Positions 26,622 through 36,050 of a DNA stretch of 36,730 nt are shown here, piece after piece. The notes beneath the pieces were generated by a model that was given only the letters and a program-made list of their open reading frames with translations, was not told the origin of the DNA and made no database searches. The position numbers were made by a program, and so were the translations under genes. This stretch comes from an uncultured Spirochaetia bacterium (lineage in GTDB: Bacteria > Spirochaetota > Brachyspiria > Brachyspirales > Brachyspiraceae), in contig CAMRCO010000011.1 in the NCBI GenBank assembly GCA_947040945.1, forward strand, positions 1-36,730, read 5' to 3'. Position 1 is the stretch's first letter. Each line of letters begins with the position of its first letter.

Positions 26622-27143
26622 GTGGCTTATCATGATAAAAGGAACATGGACGAAAAAAGTCCTTATGAAGAAAGATTAATATCTCTTAATAGAGTAGCTA
26701 AAGTTATGAAGGGTGGAAGAAGATTTAGGTTTTCAGCTCTCATGGTTTTAGGTGATAAAAATGGTAAAGTTGGCATTGGTTATGGAAAAGCTAACGAAGT
26801 GCCAGATGCTATCAGAAAGGCTGTTGAACAAGCTAAAAAAAATATAGTCTCTATTAACTTGAAAGGGGAAACAATTCCTCATGATGTTGTTGGAGAATTT
26901 AGAAGTAGTAATATTATAATGAAGCCTGCTAGTCGTGGTACTGGCGTTATAGCTGGAGGTCCTGCTCGTGCTGTATTAGAGCTTGCGGGAGTGAAGAATA
27001 TACTTTCTAAGTCATTAGGTAATAATAATCCTATGAACTTAGCTAAAGCGACTCTTGAGGGTCTTATTTCTCTTAAGACAGCTAAGTATATAGCTGAAAA
27101 AAGAGGACTTACAGTAAATCAAGTATATGGGAGAGCTGAATAA
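26622..27143 (+). CDS. rpsE: 30S ribosomal protein S5
   Basis: Decoding-fidelity protein; 173 residues. It starts with GTG behind [26 protein letters not shown] is the N-terminal RNA-binding region and spectinomycin loop. [20 protein letters not shown] and [20 protein letters not shown] follow. Its stop overlaps rpmD. Confidence 0.98.
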   Translation: MAYHDKRNMDEKSPYEERLISLNRVAKVMKGGRRFRFSALMVLGDKNGKVGIGYGKANEVPDAIRKAVEQAKKNIVSINLKGETIPHDVVGEFRSSNIIMKPASRGTGVIAGGPARAVLELAGVKNILSKSLGNNNPMNLAKATLEGLISLKTAKYIAEKRGLTVNQVYGRAE

Positions 27144-27325
27144 TGAATAAAAAAGTTATTGTTACTTTAACAAAATCTCCTATAGGCTATGAAAAATCAC
27201 AAAGAGGAACAGTAGTTGCCCTTGGATTTAAGAAGAAGAGAAGAGTTGTGGAGCATGAATGTACTCCTCAAATAGCTGGAATGATAAATAAAATATCTCA
27301 TTTGGTAAAAGTAGAGTATAAGTAA
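27143..27325 (+). CDS. rpmD: 50S ribosomal protein L30
   Basis: Small large-subunit protein, absent from some bacteria; 60 residues. [20 protein letters not shown], then [20 protein letters not shown] and [14 protein letters not shown] fit the family. Coupled to rpsE by one shared base. Confidence 0.95.
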   Translation: MNKKVIVTLTKSPIGYEKSQRGTVVALGFKKKRRVVEHECTPQIAGMINKISHLVKVEYK

Positions 27326-27340
27326 GATAAGGATTTACTG

Positions 27341-27841
27341 ATGTCAATGCAAACTAATGAAAAAATATTAAGTGCTCCTAGTGGGTGTAGTAAAAATAAA
27401 AGACGAGTAGGTCGTGGTCAGGGTTCTGGCTGGGGTTGTACAGCTGGTCGTGGTAATAAAGGAGCTAAGTCCCGTTCTGGTTATAGTAGAAGAATGGGTT
27501 TTGAGGGAGGTCAAACTTCTCTTGTTAGAAGAATTCCTAAATTTGGTTTTACTAATGGTGCATTTAAGAAAAAAGTTGCTATAATAAATGTTGGAGAATT
27601 AGAGTCTCTAGAGCTTAATGCGATTACTAGAGATGATTTCTTTAAATTTGGAATATTGCCTACAATGAAAGATTATATTAAACTTTTGTCTGTTGGTGAA
27701 ATTAAGACTGCTATAACTTTAACAGTAGATAAAGCAAGTAAAAAAGCAATAGAAAAAGTAGAGGCTGCTGGTGGTAAAGTTATAATAAATGAACGTAAGA
27801 AATGGGTTAGAGTAAAAGTGAAGAAAAGTGTTCAAGGGTAA
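27341..27841 (+). CDS. rplO: 50S ribosomal protein L15
   Basis: Late-assembly protein of the large subunit; 166 residues. KNKRRVGRGQGSGWGCTAGR and GNKGAKSRSGYSRRMGFEGG are the Gly/Arg-rich N-terminal arm; GGQTSLVRRIPKFGF follows. The ATG at 27341 is followed by another at 27347. The first is nearer the usual spacing from AAGGA. Confidence 0.96.
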   Translation: MSMQTNEKILSAPSGCSKNKRRVGRGQGSGWGCTAGRGNKGAKSRSGYSRRMGFEGGQTSLVRRIPKFGFTNGAFKKKVAIINVGELESLELNAITRDDFFKFGILPTMKDYIKLLSVGEIKTAITLTVDKASKKAIEKVEAAGGKVIINERKKWVRVKVKKSVQG

Positions 27842-27847
27842 TTTATA

Positions 27848-29176
27848 ATGTTTAAAATTATATCTAATATATTCCAAATAGCTGAACTAAGGCGCAGAAT
27901 TATATTTACTATGCTTGCTGTTGTGGTTTATAGGGTGGGTAGTCATATACCTACTCCAGGGATTGATCCTACTGCTCTTTTGTCGTATATTTCGACAGCT
28001 CAGGGTGGGCTTCTTACAATAATGGATTTGTTTTCTGGTGGTGCTTTATTTAGATTTTCTATTTTAGCATTAGGTATAATGCCTTATATTTCGGCTTCTA
28101 TCATTATGCAACTTCTTGGAATTGTTATTCCTGCTTTAGAACGTTTGCAGAAAGAAGGCGAGACAGGACGAAAAAAGATAAATCAATATGTAAGATATTT
28201 GACATTAATTTTATGTTTGGTTCAATCGACTGCGATGGCGTCTTGGATACAAAGTATAGAAGAAGGTTCTATGATATATATGGAGCCGGGTGTTGGATTT
28301 ATACTTTTGGTTGCTGTTACTGCTACTGCTGGAACTTTGTTCTTGATGTGGTTGGGTGATCAAATTACAGAGTCTGGTTTAGGTAATGGAATATCTATAA
28401 TAATATTCGCAGGAATTGTTGCTCGTATACCAGTAGGTGTTTATGATGTTATTCAAAAGAAAAATACACAGTACTTAAGTTCTTTAGTTATAGTATTGTT
28501 TTTCATAATATTTGCTATAGTGATATTTTGTGTTGTTTACGAAGAAAGTGGACAAAGGAGAATCCCTGTTCAATATGCGAAACGTGTTGTAGGAAGAAAA
28601 GTTTATGGGGCACAAGCTACTCATATTCCTTTTAAGATTAATCCATCGGGGGTTATTCCTATCATATTCGCATCAGCTTTAATTGCGATACCTTCACAAA
28701 TAGCAAGTCTTACAAGAGGTGTTGCTTGGCCTTGGCTCGATACCATTCTCGGATTTTTTTCTTATGGTAATTGGGCTTACATAGCTTTATACGGATTTTT
28801 GGTTATAATGTTTGCGTATGTTTACACATCTGTTCAATTTAATCCAGACGAGATAGCTGATAACCTTAAGCGTTCAGGTGGATTTATACCAGGGTACAGG
28901 CCCGGTACTCAGACTGCTGAATACTTGAAAGGTGTTTTGGGCAGAATAACAATTGGTGGTGCATTGTTTTTAGCGGCTATTGCAATTTTTCCAGATTTGA
29001 TGACTAAGATTCCTGTATTTACACCGTTTAAGGGATCGCAAAATTCTCTGGTCTATTTGATGGGTGGTACATCAGTTATGATTAGTGTAAGTGTTGCTGT
29101 TGAGCTTATAAAACAAATTGAGACGCATCTTCAAATGCACAATTATGACGGATTTTTAAAGAAGGCTAGGAGATAG
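27848..29176 (+). CDS. secY: Protein translocase subunit SecY
   Basis: Central channel of the Sec translocon in the inner membrane; 442 residues with ten membrane segments. Motifs include [51 protein letters not shown], and [18 protein letters not shown] near the ribosome/SecA-binding loops. It has no adk or map downstream, unlike many bacteria; infA follows after 5 bases. The Shine-Dalgarno appears to lie in the rplO tail. Confidence 0.98.
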   Translation: MFKIISNIFQIAELRRRIIFTMLAVVVYRVGSHIPTPGIDPTALLSYISTAQGGLLTIMDLFSGGALFRFSILALGIMPYISASIIMQLLGIVIPALERLQKEGETGRKKINQYVRYLTLILCLVQSTAMASWIQSIEEGSMIYMEPGVGFILLVAVTATAGTLFLMWLGDQITESGLGNGISIIIFAGIVARIPVGVYDVIQKKNTQYLSSLVIVLFFIIFAIVIFCVVYEESGQRRIPVQYAKRVVGRKVYGAQATHIPFKINPSGVIPIIFASALIAIPSQIASLTRGVAWPWLDTILGFFSYGNWAYIALYGFLVIMFAYVYTSVQFNPDEIADNLKRSGGFIPGYRPGTQTAEYLKGVLGRITIGGALFLAAIAIFPDLMTKIPVFTPFKGSQNSLVYLMGGTSVMISVSVAVELIKQIETHLQMHNYDGFLKKARR

Positions 29177-29181
29177 TTAAT

Positions 29182-29400
29182 ATGGCTGAAAAAGAAACGA
29201 TCGAAGTCGAAGGTAGGGTGGTTGAGTCGTATCCTAATGCTACTTTTAGAGTAGAATTAGAGAATGGACATACTATATTAGCACATATATCAGGAAAAAT
29301 GCGTATGAATTTTATTCGTATACTACCTGGTGATAAAGTAACAGTAGAAATGTCACCTTATGATTTGAGTAAAGGTAGAATAATTTATCGTTATAAGTAA
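29182..29400 (+). CDS. infA: Translation initiation factor IF-1
   Basis: Single OB-fold factor that binds the A site during initiation; 72 residues. [39 protein letters not shown] and [20 protein letters not shown] are nearly invariant family motifs. It sits between secY and rpmJ in the usual place. Confidence 0.98.
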   Translation: MAEKETIEVEGRVVESYPNATFRVELENGHTILAHISGKMRMNFIRILPGDKVTVEMSPYDLSKGRIIYRYK

Positions 29401-29411
29401 TGGAGTAAAGC

Positions 29412-29528
29412 ATGAAGGTAAAAAGCTCAGTGAAAAAACGTTGCAATGATTGTCAAATTGTAAGACGTAAAGGGATAATTAGGGTTATTTGTAAAAAAAA
29501 TCCAAGACATAAACAAAAACAGAAGTAG
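29412..29528 (+). CDS. rpmJ: 50S ribosomal protein L36
   Basis: Smallest ribosomal protein, 38 residues: [28 protein letters not shown], then [10 protein letters not shown]. The zinc ribbon ligands Cys 11, Cys 14, Cys 27 and His 33 are all present, so this is the zinc-binding form. TGGAG precedes the ATG. Confidence 0.97.
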   Translation: MKVKSSVKKRCNDCQIVRRKGIIRVICKKNPRHKQKQK

Positions 29529-29547
29529 TTTTAAGGAGTAAAGAAAT

Positions 29548-29940
29548 ATGGCACGTATAGTAGGTGTTGAAATACCCAATAATAAGCGAATAGAAATTGG
29601 ACTTACAGCTATATATGGAATAGGACGCTCACTTGCACATGTTATTTGTGACAAGGCGGGTATAGATTATTCTACAAAGGGTAAAGACCTAACAGACTCT
29701 CAAGTTACAGCATTAAGAAATGCTATTGAATCTACTACAAAAGTAGAAGGTGACTTAAGAACAGAAATACATATGAACATTAAACGTCTTAAGGATATAC
29801 ATTCTTATAGAGGTATGCGTCATATTAGAAGACTGCCTGTTCGTGGACAGCGTACAAAAACTAATTCAAGAAGTGCTCGTGGTGGTAGTGGGTCAAGAAG
29901 ACCTATCGCTGGAAAGAAAAAAGCACCGGGTAAAAAATAA
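29548..29940 (+). CDS. rpsM: 30S ribosomal protein S13
   Basis: Head protein contacting the P-site tRNA and the large subunit; 130 residues. [38 protein letters not shown] and [20 protein letters not shown], then TNSRSARGG, are standard. The Lys/Arg-rich tail is typical. First gene of the alpha operon portion; AAGGAG precedes the ATG. Confidence 0.98.
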   Translation: MARIVGVEIPNNKRIEIGLTAIYGIGRSLAHVICDKAGIDYSTKGKDLTDSQVTALRNAIESTTKVEGDLRTEIHMNIKRLKDIHSYRGMRHIRRLPVRGQRTKTNSRSARGGSGSRRPIAGKKKAPGKK

Positions 29941-29957
29941 ATTAATGGGGGTACATT

Positions 29958-30371
29958 TTGGCTACAGGTAAAGGCGTTAAAAAAAACGTAAAAGATAAAA
30001 AGCAGAAAAAAGATAGAAAAGTAGAAGCTTTTGGTATAGTTCATATAAAATCTTCTTTTAATAATACTATAATTACAATTACAGATAGGAATGGAGATAC
30101 TTTGTCTTGGGCAAGCTCAGGGCTAGGTGGTGAATATAAAAGTAGTAGGAAGTCGACTCCATTTGCAGCTCAAGTTGCAAGTGAGAAGGCATCTAAAAAA
30201 GCTTACGAAATGGGCGTTAGGGAAGTAGAAGTGCACGTTAAAGGTCCTGGAATGGGTAGAGAGGGTGCTATTCGTGCTGTTGAAACCTCTGGGATTAAGG
30301 TTAAACTTATTAAAGATGTAACACCTATGCCTCATAATGGTTGTAGGCCTAAGAAAATGAGAAGAAACTAG
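29958..30371 (+). CDS. rpsK: 30S ribosomal protein S11, TTG start
   Basis: Platform protein near the mRNA exit; 137 residues. I chose the TTG at 29958 because it has GGGGG upstream and gives [18 protein letters not shown], the usual basic N-terminus, before [18 protein letters not shown]. No in-frame ATG or GTG precedes the conserved core. [20 protein letters not shown] and [18 protein letters not shown] finish the match. Confidence 0.96.
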   Translation: MATGKGVKKNVKDKKQKKDRKVEAFGIVHIKSSFNNTIITITDRNGDTLSWASSGLGGEYKSSRKSTPFAAQVASEKASKKAYEMGVREVEVHVKGPGMGREGAIRAVETSGIKVKLIKDVTPMPHNGCRPKKMRRN

Positions 30372-30380
30372 GAGATTATT

Positions 30381-31001
30381 ATGGCAAGATATACGGATGC
30401 TACTTGTAGATTATGTCGAAGAGAGCGAATGAAATTAATGCTTAAGGGTGACAGATGTACAACTCATAAATGTGCTATAACAAAAAAGCGAGATGTACCT
30501 GGACCTGTTAATAGAAAAATGAAACAGCTTAGTGAATTTGGTGTTCAGATGCGTGAAAAACAAAAAGTTAAGCGTATTTATGGAATACTTGAAAGACAGT
30601 TTAGGAAATATTTTCAGGAAGCTACTCGTTTACGTGGCGTTGCAGGTCATAACTTGCTTCGTTTGCTTGAGCTTCGTTTAGATAATGTTGTTTATAGATT
30701 AGGTTTTGCTAAAAGTAGAGCACAGGCTAGACAATTTGTTTCGCATGGCTTTATAGCTATTAATGGTAGAAAAATGACAATTCCTTCATATAAATCTAAA
30801 GTGGGTGATAAGATTACACTTACACCAAAAGGTGAAACAGTAGGTTTCCTTAGAGAAATAGTGGAGAATATGAAAAGTGAGTATGTTCCTGCTTGGCTTG
30901 AGTTATCATCTAAAGAGGGTGCTGTTGTAACTCTTCCTATACGTGAACATGTTGAGTATCAAATCAACGAACAGCTCATTATTGAATATTATTCTAAGTA
31001 G
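30381..31001 (+). CDS. rpsD: 30S ribosomal protein S4, zinc-binding form
   Basis: Early 16S rRNA binder and, in other bacteria, translational repressor of the alpha operon; 206 residues. The N-terminal zinc site is intact: Cys 9, 12, 26 and 31 in [19 protein letters not shown] then TTHKC. The S4 domain reads [20 protein letters not shown], then [14 protein letters not shown]. Standard position before rpoA. Confidence 0.97.
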   Translation: MARYTDATCRLCRRERMKLMLKGDRCTTHKCAITKKRDVPGPVNRKMKQLSEFGVQMREKQKVKRIYGILERQFRKYFQEATRLRGVAGHNLLRLLELRLDNVVYRLGFAKSRAQARQFVSHGFIAINGRKMTIPSYKSKVGDKITLTPKGETVGFLREIVENMKSEYVPAWLELSSKEGAVVTLPIREHVEYQINEQLIIEYYSK

Positions 31002-31019
31002 ACTTAAATTGGAGGAAAA

Positions 31020-31991
31020 ATGGTAGCGCTCAAAAAAATATTAGAATCTATTAAGCACCCGCATAAGGTTACTTTTGAAGCAGGAGATTTTACTCCTACT
31101 TATGGTAAATTTACAGCTCAACCTTTTGAACGTGGGTATGCTACGACTGTTGGAGTTGCTTTAAGGCGCGTTTTACTTTCTTCAATTCCTGGATATGCTA
31201 TATCCGCTATAAAGATTGAAGGTGTGAGTAATGAGTTTGAAAACTTTGCAGGAATAAAAGAAGATACGATAGTTATGATGATGCATTTTAAAGGTGTTAC
31301 AGTTTCATTGGCAGAACATCTTGATTTAAAAGTAATTCATATTAAAAAAGAAGGACCTTCAATGTTTACAGCAGCAGATATAGCAGCTGCAGACTCTGAG
31401 GTTACTGTGTATAATCCAGATCATCATATAGCTACTATAGAAGAAGGCTATACTTTAGAAATGGACTTACAGATTGAATGTGGATATGGTTATTCACCTG
31501 CTAATCTTGACAGTATGGAAGCGGTTGATGCTATAGGGCTTGATACTGTTTATTCACCTATTACAAGTGTGAAATATGATGTTAGTGATATAAGGGTTGG
31601 ACAGAGAACAGATTATGGTAAACTTACATTAGAGATTGAAACTAAAGGCAATATTGCTCCTGATAGAGCTTTATCGTATGCTACAAAAATTCTTCGTGAT
31701 AATTTAGCTACTTTTTTAATGCCAGAAGAAATTGATCTTAATGATGGTATAAAAACTGATACAAGTAAAAATGATGTTTTAGAAGTACTTAAGAAGAAAC
31801 ATGTAGAGGATCTTGAGTTTTCTATAAGAACTGCTAATTTCTTGATAGCGTCAGATTTGAAAACTTTAGACAAAGTAGCTCAAAAAACTGAGCAAGATAT
31901 TTTGAGATTTAAAGATTCTAATGAAATGATAATTGAAGAGATTAAAGAAAAACTTGATGAGTTTGGTGCACATCTTGGAATGAAATCATAA
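31020..31991 (+). CDS. rpoA: RNA polymerase alpha subunit with divergent C-terminal domain
   Basis: Scaffold subunit of RNA polymerase; 323 residues. The assembly domain is standard (PFERGYATTVGVALRRVLLS, SSIPGYAISAIKIEGV, DIRVGQRTDYGKLTLEIET). The C-terminal domain (about 260-323) keeps the Arg (270) and Asn (273) equivalent to E. coli Arg 265 and Asn 268 in FSIRTANFL. The second DNA-contact patch, normally LGKKSL, reads SNEMII, losing the Gly, Lys and Ser equivalent to 296, 298 and 299. TGGAGGA precedes the ATG. Confidence 0.97.
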   Translation: MVALKKILESIKHPHKVTFEAGDFTPTYGKFTAQPFERGYATTVGVALRRVLLSSIPGYAISAIKIEGVSNEFENFAGIKEDTIVMMMHFKGVTVSLAEHLDLKVIHIKKEGPSMFTAADIAAADSEVTVYNPDHHIATIEEGYTLEMDLQIECGYGYSPANLDSMEAVDAIGLDTVYSPITSVKYDVSDIRVGQRTDYGKLTLEIETKGNIAPDRALSYATKILRDNLATFLMPEEIDLNDGIKTDTSKNDVLEVLKKKHVEDLEFSIRTANFLIASDLKTLDKVAQKTEQDILRFKDSNEMIIEEIKEKLDEFGAHLGMKS

Positions 31992-32006
31992 AGAAAGGAT
32001 AATATA

Positions 32007-32387
32007 ATGAGACATAGAGTCAGTGTTAAAAAATTTAATAAAACATCAGCCCATAGAGTTGCTATGTTTAATAATATGCTTACATCATTTTTTAAATATG
32101 AAAAAATAGAAACTACTAAAGAAAAGGGTAGAGCATTAAAACAATTAGCTGATAGTATTATACATAAAGCTAAGAAAAATGATTTGCACAATAGAAGAAT
32201 AGTTGCTAGATATATAAAAGATAAAAAGATTTTAGCTAAACTTTTTGATGATATAGCTCCTAGATATACTGAAAGAAATGGTGGCTATGTTAGAAAATTT
32301 CTTACATATAAAAGATTTGGTGATGCTGCTGATATGTGTATGATTATGCTTTGTGAATCTGATAATTCATCTATAGATAAGAAATAG
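32007..32387 (+). CDS. rplQ: 50S ribosomal protein L17
   Basis: Tunnel-exit-side protein and last gene of the supercluster; 126 residues. MRHRVSVKKFNKTSAHRVAM, the RALKQLADSIIHKAKK helix, and PRYTERNGGYVRKFLTYKRF fit the family. AGAAAGGA precedes the ATG. The sequence after the stop has no clear strong terminator before the hairpin at 32466. Confidence 0.97.
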   Translation: MRHRVSVKKFNKTSAHRVAMFNNMLTSFFKYEKIETTKEKGRALKQLADSIIHKAKKNDLHNRRIVARYIKDKKILAKLFDDIAPRYTERNGGYVRKFLTYKRFGDAADMCMIMLCESDNSSIDKK

Positions 32388-32465
32388 CGTACTCTCGTAA
32401 TTTTCTTAATAATAATTTAATCAAACTAGAATAAATCATAAAATAAAAATCAATTAAATGTACAT

Positions 32466-32499
32466 TATACTCTCACCTAGATAATTTGGGGGGAGTATA
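32466..32499 (+). terminator. Hairpin between rplQ and rho; weak terminator or rho leader
   Basis: TATACTCTCACC (32466-32477) pairs with GGGGGGAGTATA (32488-32499), with one A-G mismatch and one T-G pair, around a 10-base loop. It is followed by TTTGC rather than a long T-run, so it is a poor terminator by itself. It ends 24 bases before the rho ATG and could act in the leader of rho. The remaining 136-base gap is AT-rich, with no promoter I can place confidently. Confidence 0.4.
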
Positions 32500-32523
32500 T
32501 TTGCTATATTAAGGCAAGAATCA

Positions 32524-34011
32524 ATGGATAATATAGAAAATACAAATGAAGATAAACAAGAAGGTTTTGTACTTAAAAAAAAAGTTAAACCTAAGTTTAC
32601 TGCAAAAAAAAATGTTGTAAAGTCAAAAACTTATAGTAAGCAACAATCTAAAGTAAAACCAACTGCCGATAAATATAGTAATTCTGAAACAACTGAAACT
32701 TATAATACACTCGATAGAGAAGATATCGCTTTAGAAGATGGAGTTAAGTATCCTCCTCTTTATGTACGTGAGATTAGCTCGCTTAGTTTTGACGAGCTTG
32801 TAATTAAGGCAGAAGAATATAGTATAAAAACAGATGCTAATAATATTAGACGGCAAGATATTATACATTCTATACTTAGATTTCATATAGCATCTGGAAG
32901 CAAAGTTATCGCAAATGGTACACTTGAAATACTTTCTGATGGGTATGGATTTTTAAGGTCTAAAAATAACAATTATTTAGTGGGTCCTGATGATATTTAT
33001 GTTTCCCCTACACAAATTAGACTTTTTGGGCTTAGAACAGGGGATGTAGTTTTAGGTGAAACTAGACCACCTAAAGATAGTGAAAAGTTTTTCGCTTTAC
33101 TACGTGTAGAGGAAGTTAATGGAGAGGCTCCTAATAATTTATTTAAGAGACCTTTATTTTATAAAATGACTCCGATATTTCCAAATGAGAGAATTAATTT
33201 AGAGTTTAGCCCTAATAAAATTTCTACTAGACTAATTAATTTAATTTCTCCTATTGGTAAGGGGCAACGTGGATTAATCGTTTCGCCTCCTAAAGCTGGT
33301 AAAACAGTTATACTCCAAGAGATCGCTAATGCTATATGTACAAATTATAGCGATATAATGCTTTTTATACTTCTTATTGATGAGCGACCTGAAGAGGTTA
33401 CAGATATGCATAGAAATGTGCCACAGGCTGAAGTTATCGCTTCTACTTTTGATGAGCCACCAGAAAAACATGTTCAAGTTGCTGATTTAGTTTTAGAAAA
33501 GGCAAAACGACTTGTTGAATGTGGAAAAGATGTTGTTATAATGCTTGACTCTATAACTCGTTTGGCAAGAGCGTATAACTTAGTCGTTCCTGCAAGTGGA
33601 AAGGTTCTTACAGGTGGAATTGATTCAAATGCTCTTCATAAGCCTAAAAGATTTTTTGGTGCTGCGAGAAATATTGAGCATGGTGGATCTCTTACAATAA
33701 TAGCAACTGCTTTGGTCGACACAGGTAGCCGTATGGATGATTACATTTATGAAGAGTTTAAAGGCACTGGAAATATGGAACTTCATCTTGAAAGGAAACT
33801 TGCAAATAGACGTATTTTCCCTGCTATTGATATAAACGATTCATCTACAAGACGTGAAGACTTACTTCTTACTGAAGAAGAGGTGGCTAAAATGTGGCTT
33901 TTAAGAAAGTCTATTCAAGATATGGATGGTTCCGATGTAATGGAGAAAATTTTAAGTAAAATGAACTCTACAAAGGATAATTCGGAATTTCTTAAAATCT
34001 TAAGTTCCTAA
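32524..34011 (+). CDS. rho: Transcription termination factor Rho
   Basis: Hexameric RNA-dependent ATPase that ends transcription; 495 residues, longer than the E. coli 419. The extra is a Lys-rich low-complexity N-terminus (about residues 1-60). Then come the Rho N-terminal helix ([14 protein letters not shown]), the RNA-binding cold-shock-like domain ([15 protein letters not shown]), Walker A SPPKAGKT (254-261, Ser where many have Ala), [13 protein letters not shown], Walker B with [14 protein letters not shown], and the Q-loop [13 protein letters not shown]. No strong Shine-Dalgarno is seen (AAGGCA). The Smr gene follows after 6 bases. Confidence 0.97.
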   Translation: MDNIENTNEDKQEGFVLKKKVKPKFTAKKNVVKSKTYSKQQSKVKPTADKYSNSETTETYNTLDREDIALEDGVKYPPLYVREISSLSFDELVIKAEEYSIKTDANNIRRQDIIHSILRFHIASGSKVIANGTLEILSDGYGFLRSKNNNYLVGPDDIYVSPTQIRLFGLRTGDVVLGETRPPKDSEKFFALLRVEEVNGEAPNNLFKRPLFYKMTPIFPNERINLEFSPNKISTRLINLISPIGKGQRGLIVSPPKAGKTVILQEIANAICTNYSDIMLFILLIDERPEEVTDMHRNVPQAEVIASTFDEPPEKHVQVADLVLEKAKRLVECGKDVVIMLDSITRLARAYNLVVPASGKVLTGGIDSNALHKPKRFFGAARNIEHGGSLTIIATALVDTGSRMDDYIYEEFKGTGNMELHLERKLANRRIFPAIDINDSSTRREDLLLTEEEVAKMWLLRKSIQDMDGSDVMEKILSKMNSTKDNSEFLKILSS

Positions 34012-34017
34012 TGACTT

Positions 34018-34602
34018 ATGAGCGATATTTCTCAAGAAGAAAAAGATAAAAAACTTTTTGAGTTTTATGTAAAGCATGGCTATTTGCCAGATAGTTATAA
34101 AGATATTTATTTTCAAAATGAAAATAAAAATGTAAGCTCGAAAAACAAAATTGATATTAAAGAAAATAAAATTGATATTAAAAAAAATACTGAAGCCTCA
34201 TCTTTAGAAAGTGAAGAGGCTTTGTTTCTTGAAGCACTTAAAAACTCTAATTTTAATAACCACTATAAAAAATTACTTGCTACTGATAAAAAAAATAATC
34301 ATAAAAAACATAAACCAAATATTAAATATGCTAATCCAAAAGAGAAACTTGATTTGCATAACTTAACTCGTGAAAGAGCTTTAAGTGAGCTTAGGGAGTT
34401 TATAACAAAGTGTGTGAGGTATAATGTTAGTCCTGTTATTATTGTGCATGGTAAAGGATTTAGAAGCGAGGGAGGAATTGCTGTTCTTAAAGATATGGTT
34501 GAATGTTATTTAAACACAGAAGGGAAAGAATACATTTCTTATTATAGCGATGCCCCAGCAAACCTTGGAGGTAGTGGGGCAAAAATAGTTTATATAAAAT
34601 AG
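34018..34602 (+). CDS. Small Smr-domain protein
   Basis: A 194-residue protein with a C-terminal Smr domain (about 108-194). LDLHNLTRERAL begins at 111, IIVHGKG ends at 147, and GGSGAKIVYI is at 184-193. These match the LDLH, HGKG and GG(T)GATxV motifs of Smr proteins, which bind or nick nucleic acids. The N-terminal half is polar and Lys/Asn-rich, with a short direct repeat (KIDIKENKIDIKKN, 44-57). It lacks MutS2 ATPase domains. It is probably co-transcribed with rho. The stop lies only 7 bases from the end of the convergent fliE. Function in this organism is unknown. Confidence 0.88.
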   Translation: MSDISQEEKDKKLFEFYVKHGYLPDSYKDIYFQNENKNVSSKNKIDIKENKIDIKKNTEASSLESEEALFLEALKNSNFNNHYKKLLATDKKNNHKKHKPNIKYANPKEKLDLHNLTRERALSELREFITKCVRYNVSPVIIVHGKGFRSEGGIAVLKDMVECYLNTEGKEYISYYSDAPANLGGSGAKIVYIK

Positions 34603-34609
34603 GGCTTTA

Positions 34610-34942
34610 TTAACGCATTGATGTTACTTCTTGATAGGCACGAACTGCTCTGTCAACTACAGCCTTTGTAAAGCTAAGTGACATTTCAGCTTCAGCAATA
34701 CTATTCATAACTTCAGCTATGTCAATTTGTTCAGGATTAACCCCTGCTTCAATAATTAAATTGTCAGAATGAACTTGTTTTTGATTCACAGAGTTTATAG
34801 CTTGGCTAAACATATATCCAAACTCTGACATGATGTCGCCTCTAGGTCCTCTGTTTACCATTTCAGGAGCACCAAAATGTCTGTCATTAGTTGTTTTTAA
34901 TGTAAACTTATAACCTTGACCTTCTATTAAATTTGTTTCCAT
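34610..34942 (-). CDS. fliE: Flagellar hook-basal body protein FliE
   Basis: Joins the MS ring to the proximal rod; 110 residues, usual length. The C-terminal half is typical: DIAEVMNSIAEAEMSLSFTK followed by AVVDRAVRAYQEVTSMR. AGGGGA precedes the ATG. It is the last gene of flgB-flgC-fliE; fliF, which commonly follows, is replaced here by the convergent Smr gene. Confidence 0.95.
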   Translation of the reverse strand: METNLIEGQGYKFTLKTTNDRHFGAPEMVNRGPRGDIMSEFGYMFSQAINSVNQKQVHSDNLIIEAGVNPEQIDIAEVMNSIAEAEMSLSFTKAVVDRAVRAYQEVTSMR

Positions 34943-34977
34943 TTTTATCCCCTTTATAATATATTTATTATGTTACC

Positions 34978-35439
34978 TTAATATCGGATAATATTCAAGG
35001 CACTATTAAACATATTTTTTGCTGATTGTATCATCGTTGCATTTGCTTCATAAGCACGTGATGCCTCCATCATATCAACCATTTCAGTTACAGGGTTAAT
35101 ATTAGGCATTTCGACATATCCTGCTTTCTCCCCATATTTCATTGCATCAGGGTGAGAAGGATCATAAATGAATCTTGTAGCAGTCTCTAAATCTTTTTCA
35201 ACGCTAAAAACACGAACCCCACTACCAACTTCAGGTGCTAATGCATCGGGCAAAAAAGTAGATTTATATTTAGCACTGTCATCACGAGGAGCAAAAACAA
35301 CACGGCTTCTTCTAAAAGCACCACCCTCAGTTGTTCTTGTTGTGTTCACATTTGCAATATTGTCGGCGATAACGTCAAGTCTTACTCTTTGAGCGGTTAA
35401 AGCGCTTCCAGATGTGTTTATAATTGAAAATATACCCAT
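34978..35439 (-). CDS. flgC: Flagellar proximal rod protein FlgC
   Basis: Rod subunit in the periplasm; 153 residues. It has the axial-protein N-terminal motif LTAQRVRLDVIADNIANVNT and a C-terminus NPVTEMVDMMEASRAYEANA with SALNIIRY. The middle contains SRVVFAPRD and GSGVRVFSVEKD. The gaps to flgB and fliE are 18 and 35 bases, consistent with one operon. Confidence 0.97.
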   Translation of the reverse strand: MGIFSIINTSGSALTAQRVRLDVIADNIANVNTTRTTEGGAFRRSRVVFAPRDDSAKYKSTFLPDALAPEVGSGVRVFSVEKDLETATRFIYDPSHPDAMKYGEKAGYVEMPNINPVTEMVDMMEASRAYEANATMIQSAKNMFNSALNIIRY

Positions 35440-35457
35440 AATTAAATCCTTTGTCTA

Positions 35458-35880
35458 TTAACTGACACCTATTACTTTTCTAATTTGTCTATATTGAGAG
35501 TTTACAATTTGTGTAAACAACTGATAACGCATTGTGTTTTTTGCCTCTTCAGCCATTTCTTTATCAATATCAACATTGTTTTTATCGTTTCTGTAACTTG
35601 TATCATAATCTACTATTATATTTGGTTTTACAGTTTTATAATCTTGTGGAATTTCAAAAGGTATATGTCGAGGGTCTGTCATATTTGCTTTCATGCCAGT
35701 GTTTTTTTCACTATTTAAAGCACGATTAAGCTCATATTCAAATGTTACGTCACTTCTTTTGAAGTTGGGCGTTGAAACATTTGCTATGTTGTCGGCAATA
35801 ACTTCAGCTCTTATAGCATAGGTATTAACAAGACCCTTAGCTATAGTCATAGTTTTTGCGTAAGTTGTATCACTAAACAT
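35458..35880 (-). CDS. flgB: Flagellar proximal rod protein FlgB
   Basis: Rod subunit; 140 residues. IRAEVIADNIANVSTPNFKR is the axial-protein motif; the C-terminus NTMRYQLFTQIVNSQYRQIR is typical of FlgB. First gene of the unit. TAGGA precedes the ATG by 8 bases. Confidence 0.97.
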   Translation of the reverse strand: MFSDTTYAKTMTIAKGLVNTYAIRAEVIADNIANVSTPNFKRSDVTFEYELNRALNSEKNTGMKANMTDPRHIPFEIPQDYKTVKPNIIVDYDTSYRNDKNNVDIDKEMAEEAKNTMRYQLFTQIVNSQYRQIRKVIGVS

Positions 35881-35912
35881 AATATATATCCTAAAATTAT
35901 TCTATTATTAAA

Positions 35913-35940
35913 TTATCGTGATATATTATGATGTCATTAA
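35913..35940 (-). promoter_or_regulatory. Possible sigma-28-like promoter of flgB
   Basis: On the minus strand, TTAA (35940-35937) and CACGATAA (35920-35913) are 16 bases apart. This resembles the flagellar sigma consensus TAAA-15-GCCGATAA, with several mismatches. It ends 33 bases before the flgB ATG. A sigma-70 promoter elsewhere in the AT-rich gap is equally possible. Confidence 0.3.
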
Positions 35941-35996
35941 CTTTTTTTTAATTTATATTTATAGGGAGTTTTGATATTAGTAATTAGCAAATATGA

Positions 35997-36036
35997 ACTC
36001 TATTAATCTAATTTTAATATTTCAGACTAATAGAGT
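35997..36036 (-). terminator. Terminator hairpin after the lipoprotein gene
   Basis: ACTCTATTA (35997-36005) and TAATAGAGT (36028-36036) are perfect complements. The stem extends by three more pairs past one mismatch. It lies 14 bases past the stop of the minus-strand lipoprotein gene. The following sequence on minus (TCATATTT) is only moderately T-rich, so strength is uncertain. Confidence 0.5.
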
Positions 36037-36050
36037 GTATATTTATTAAC

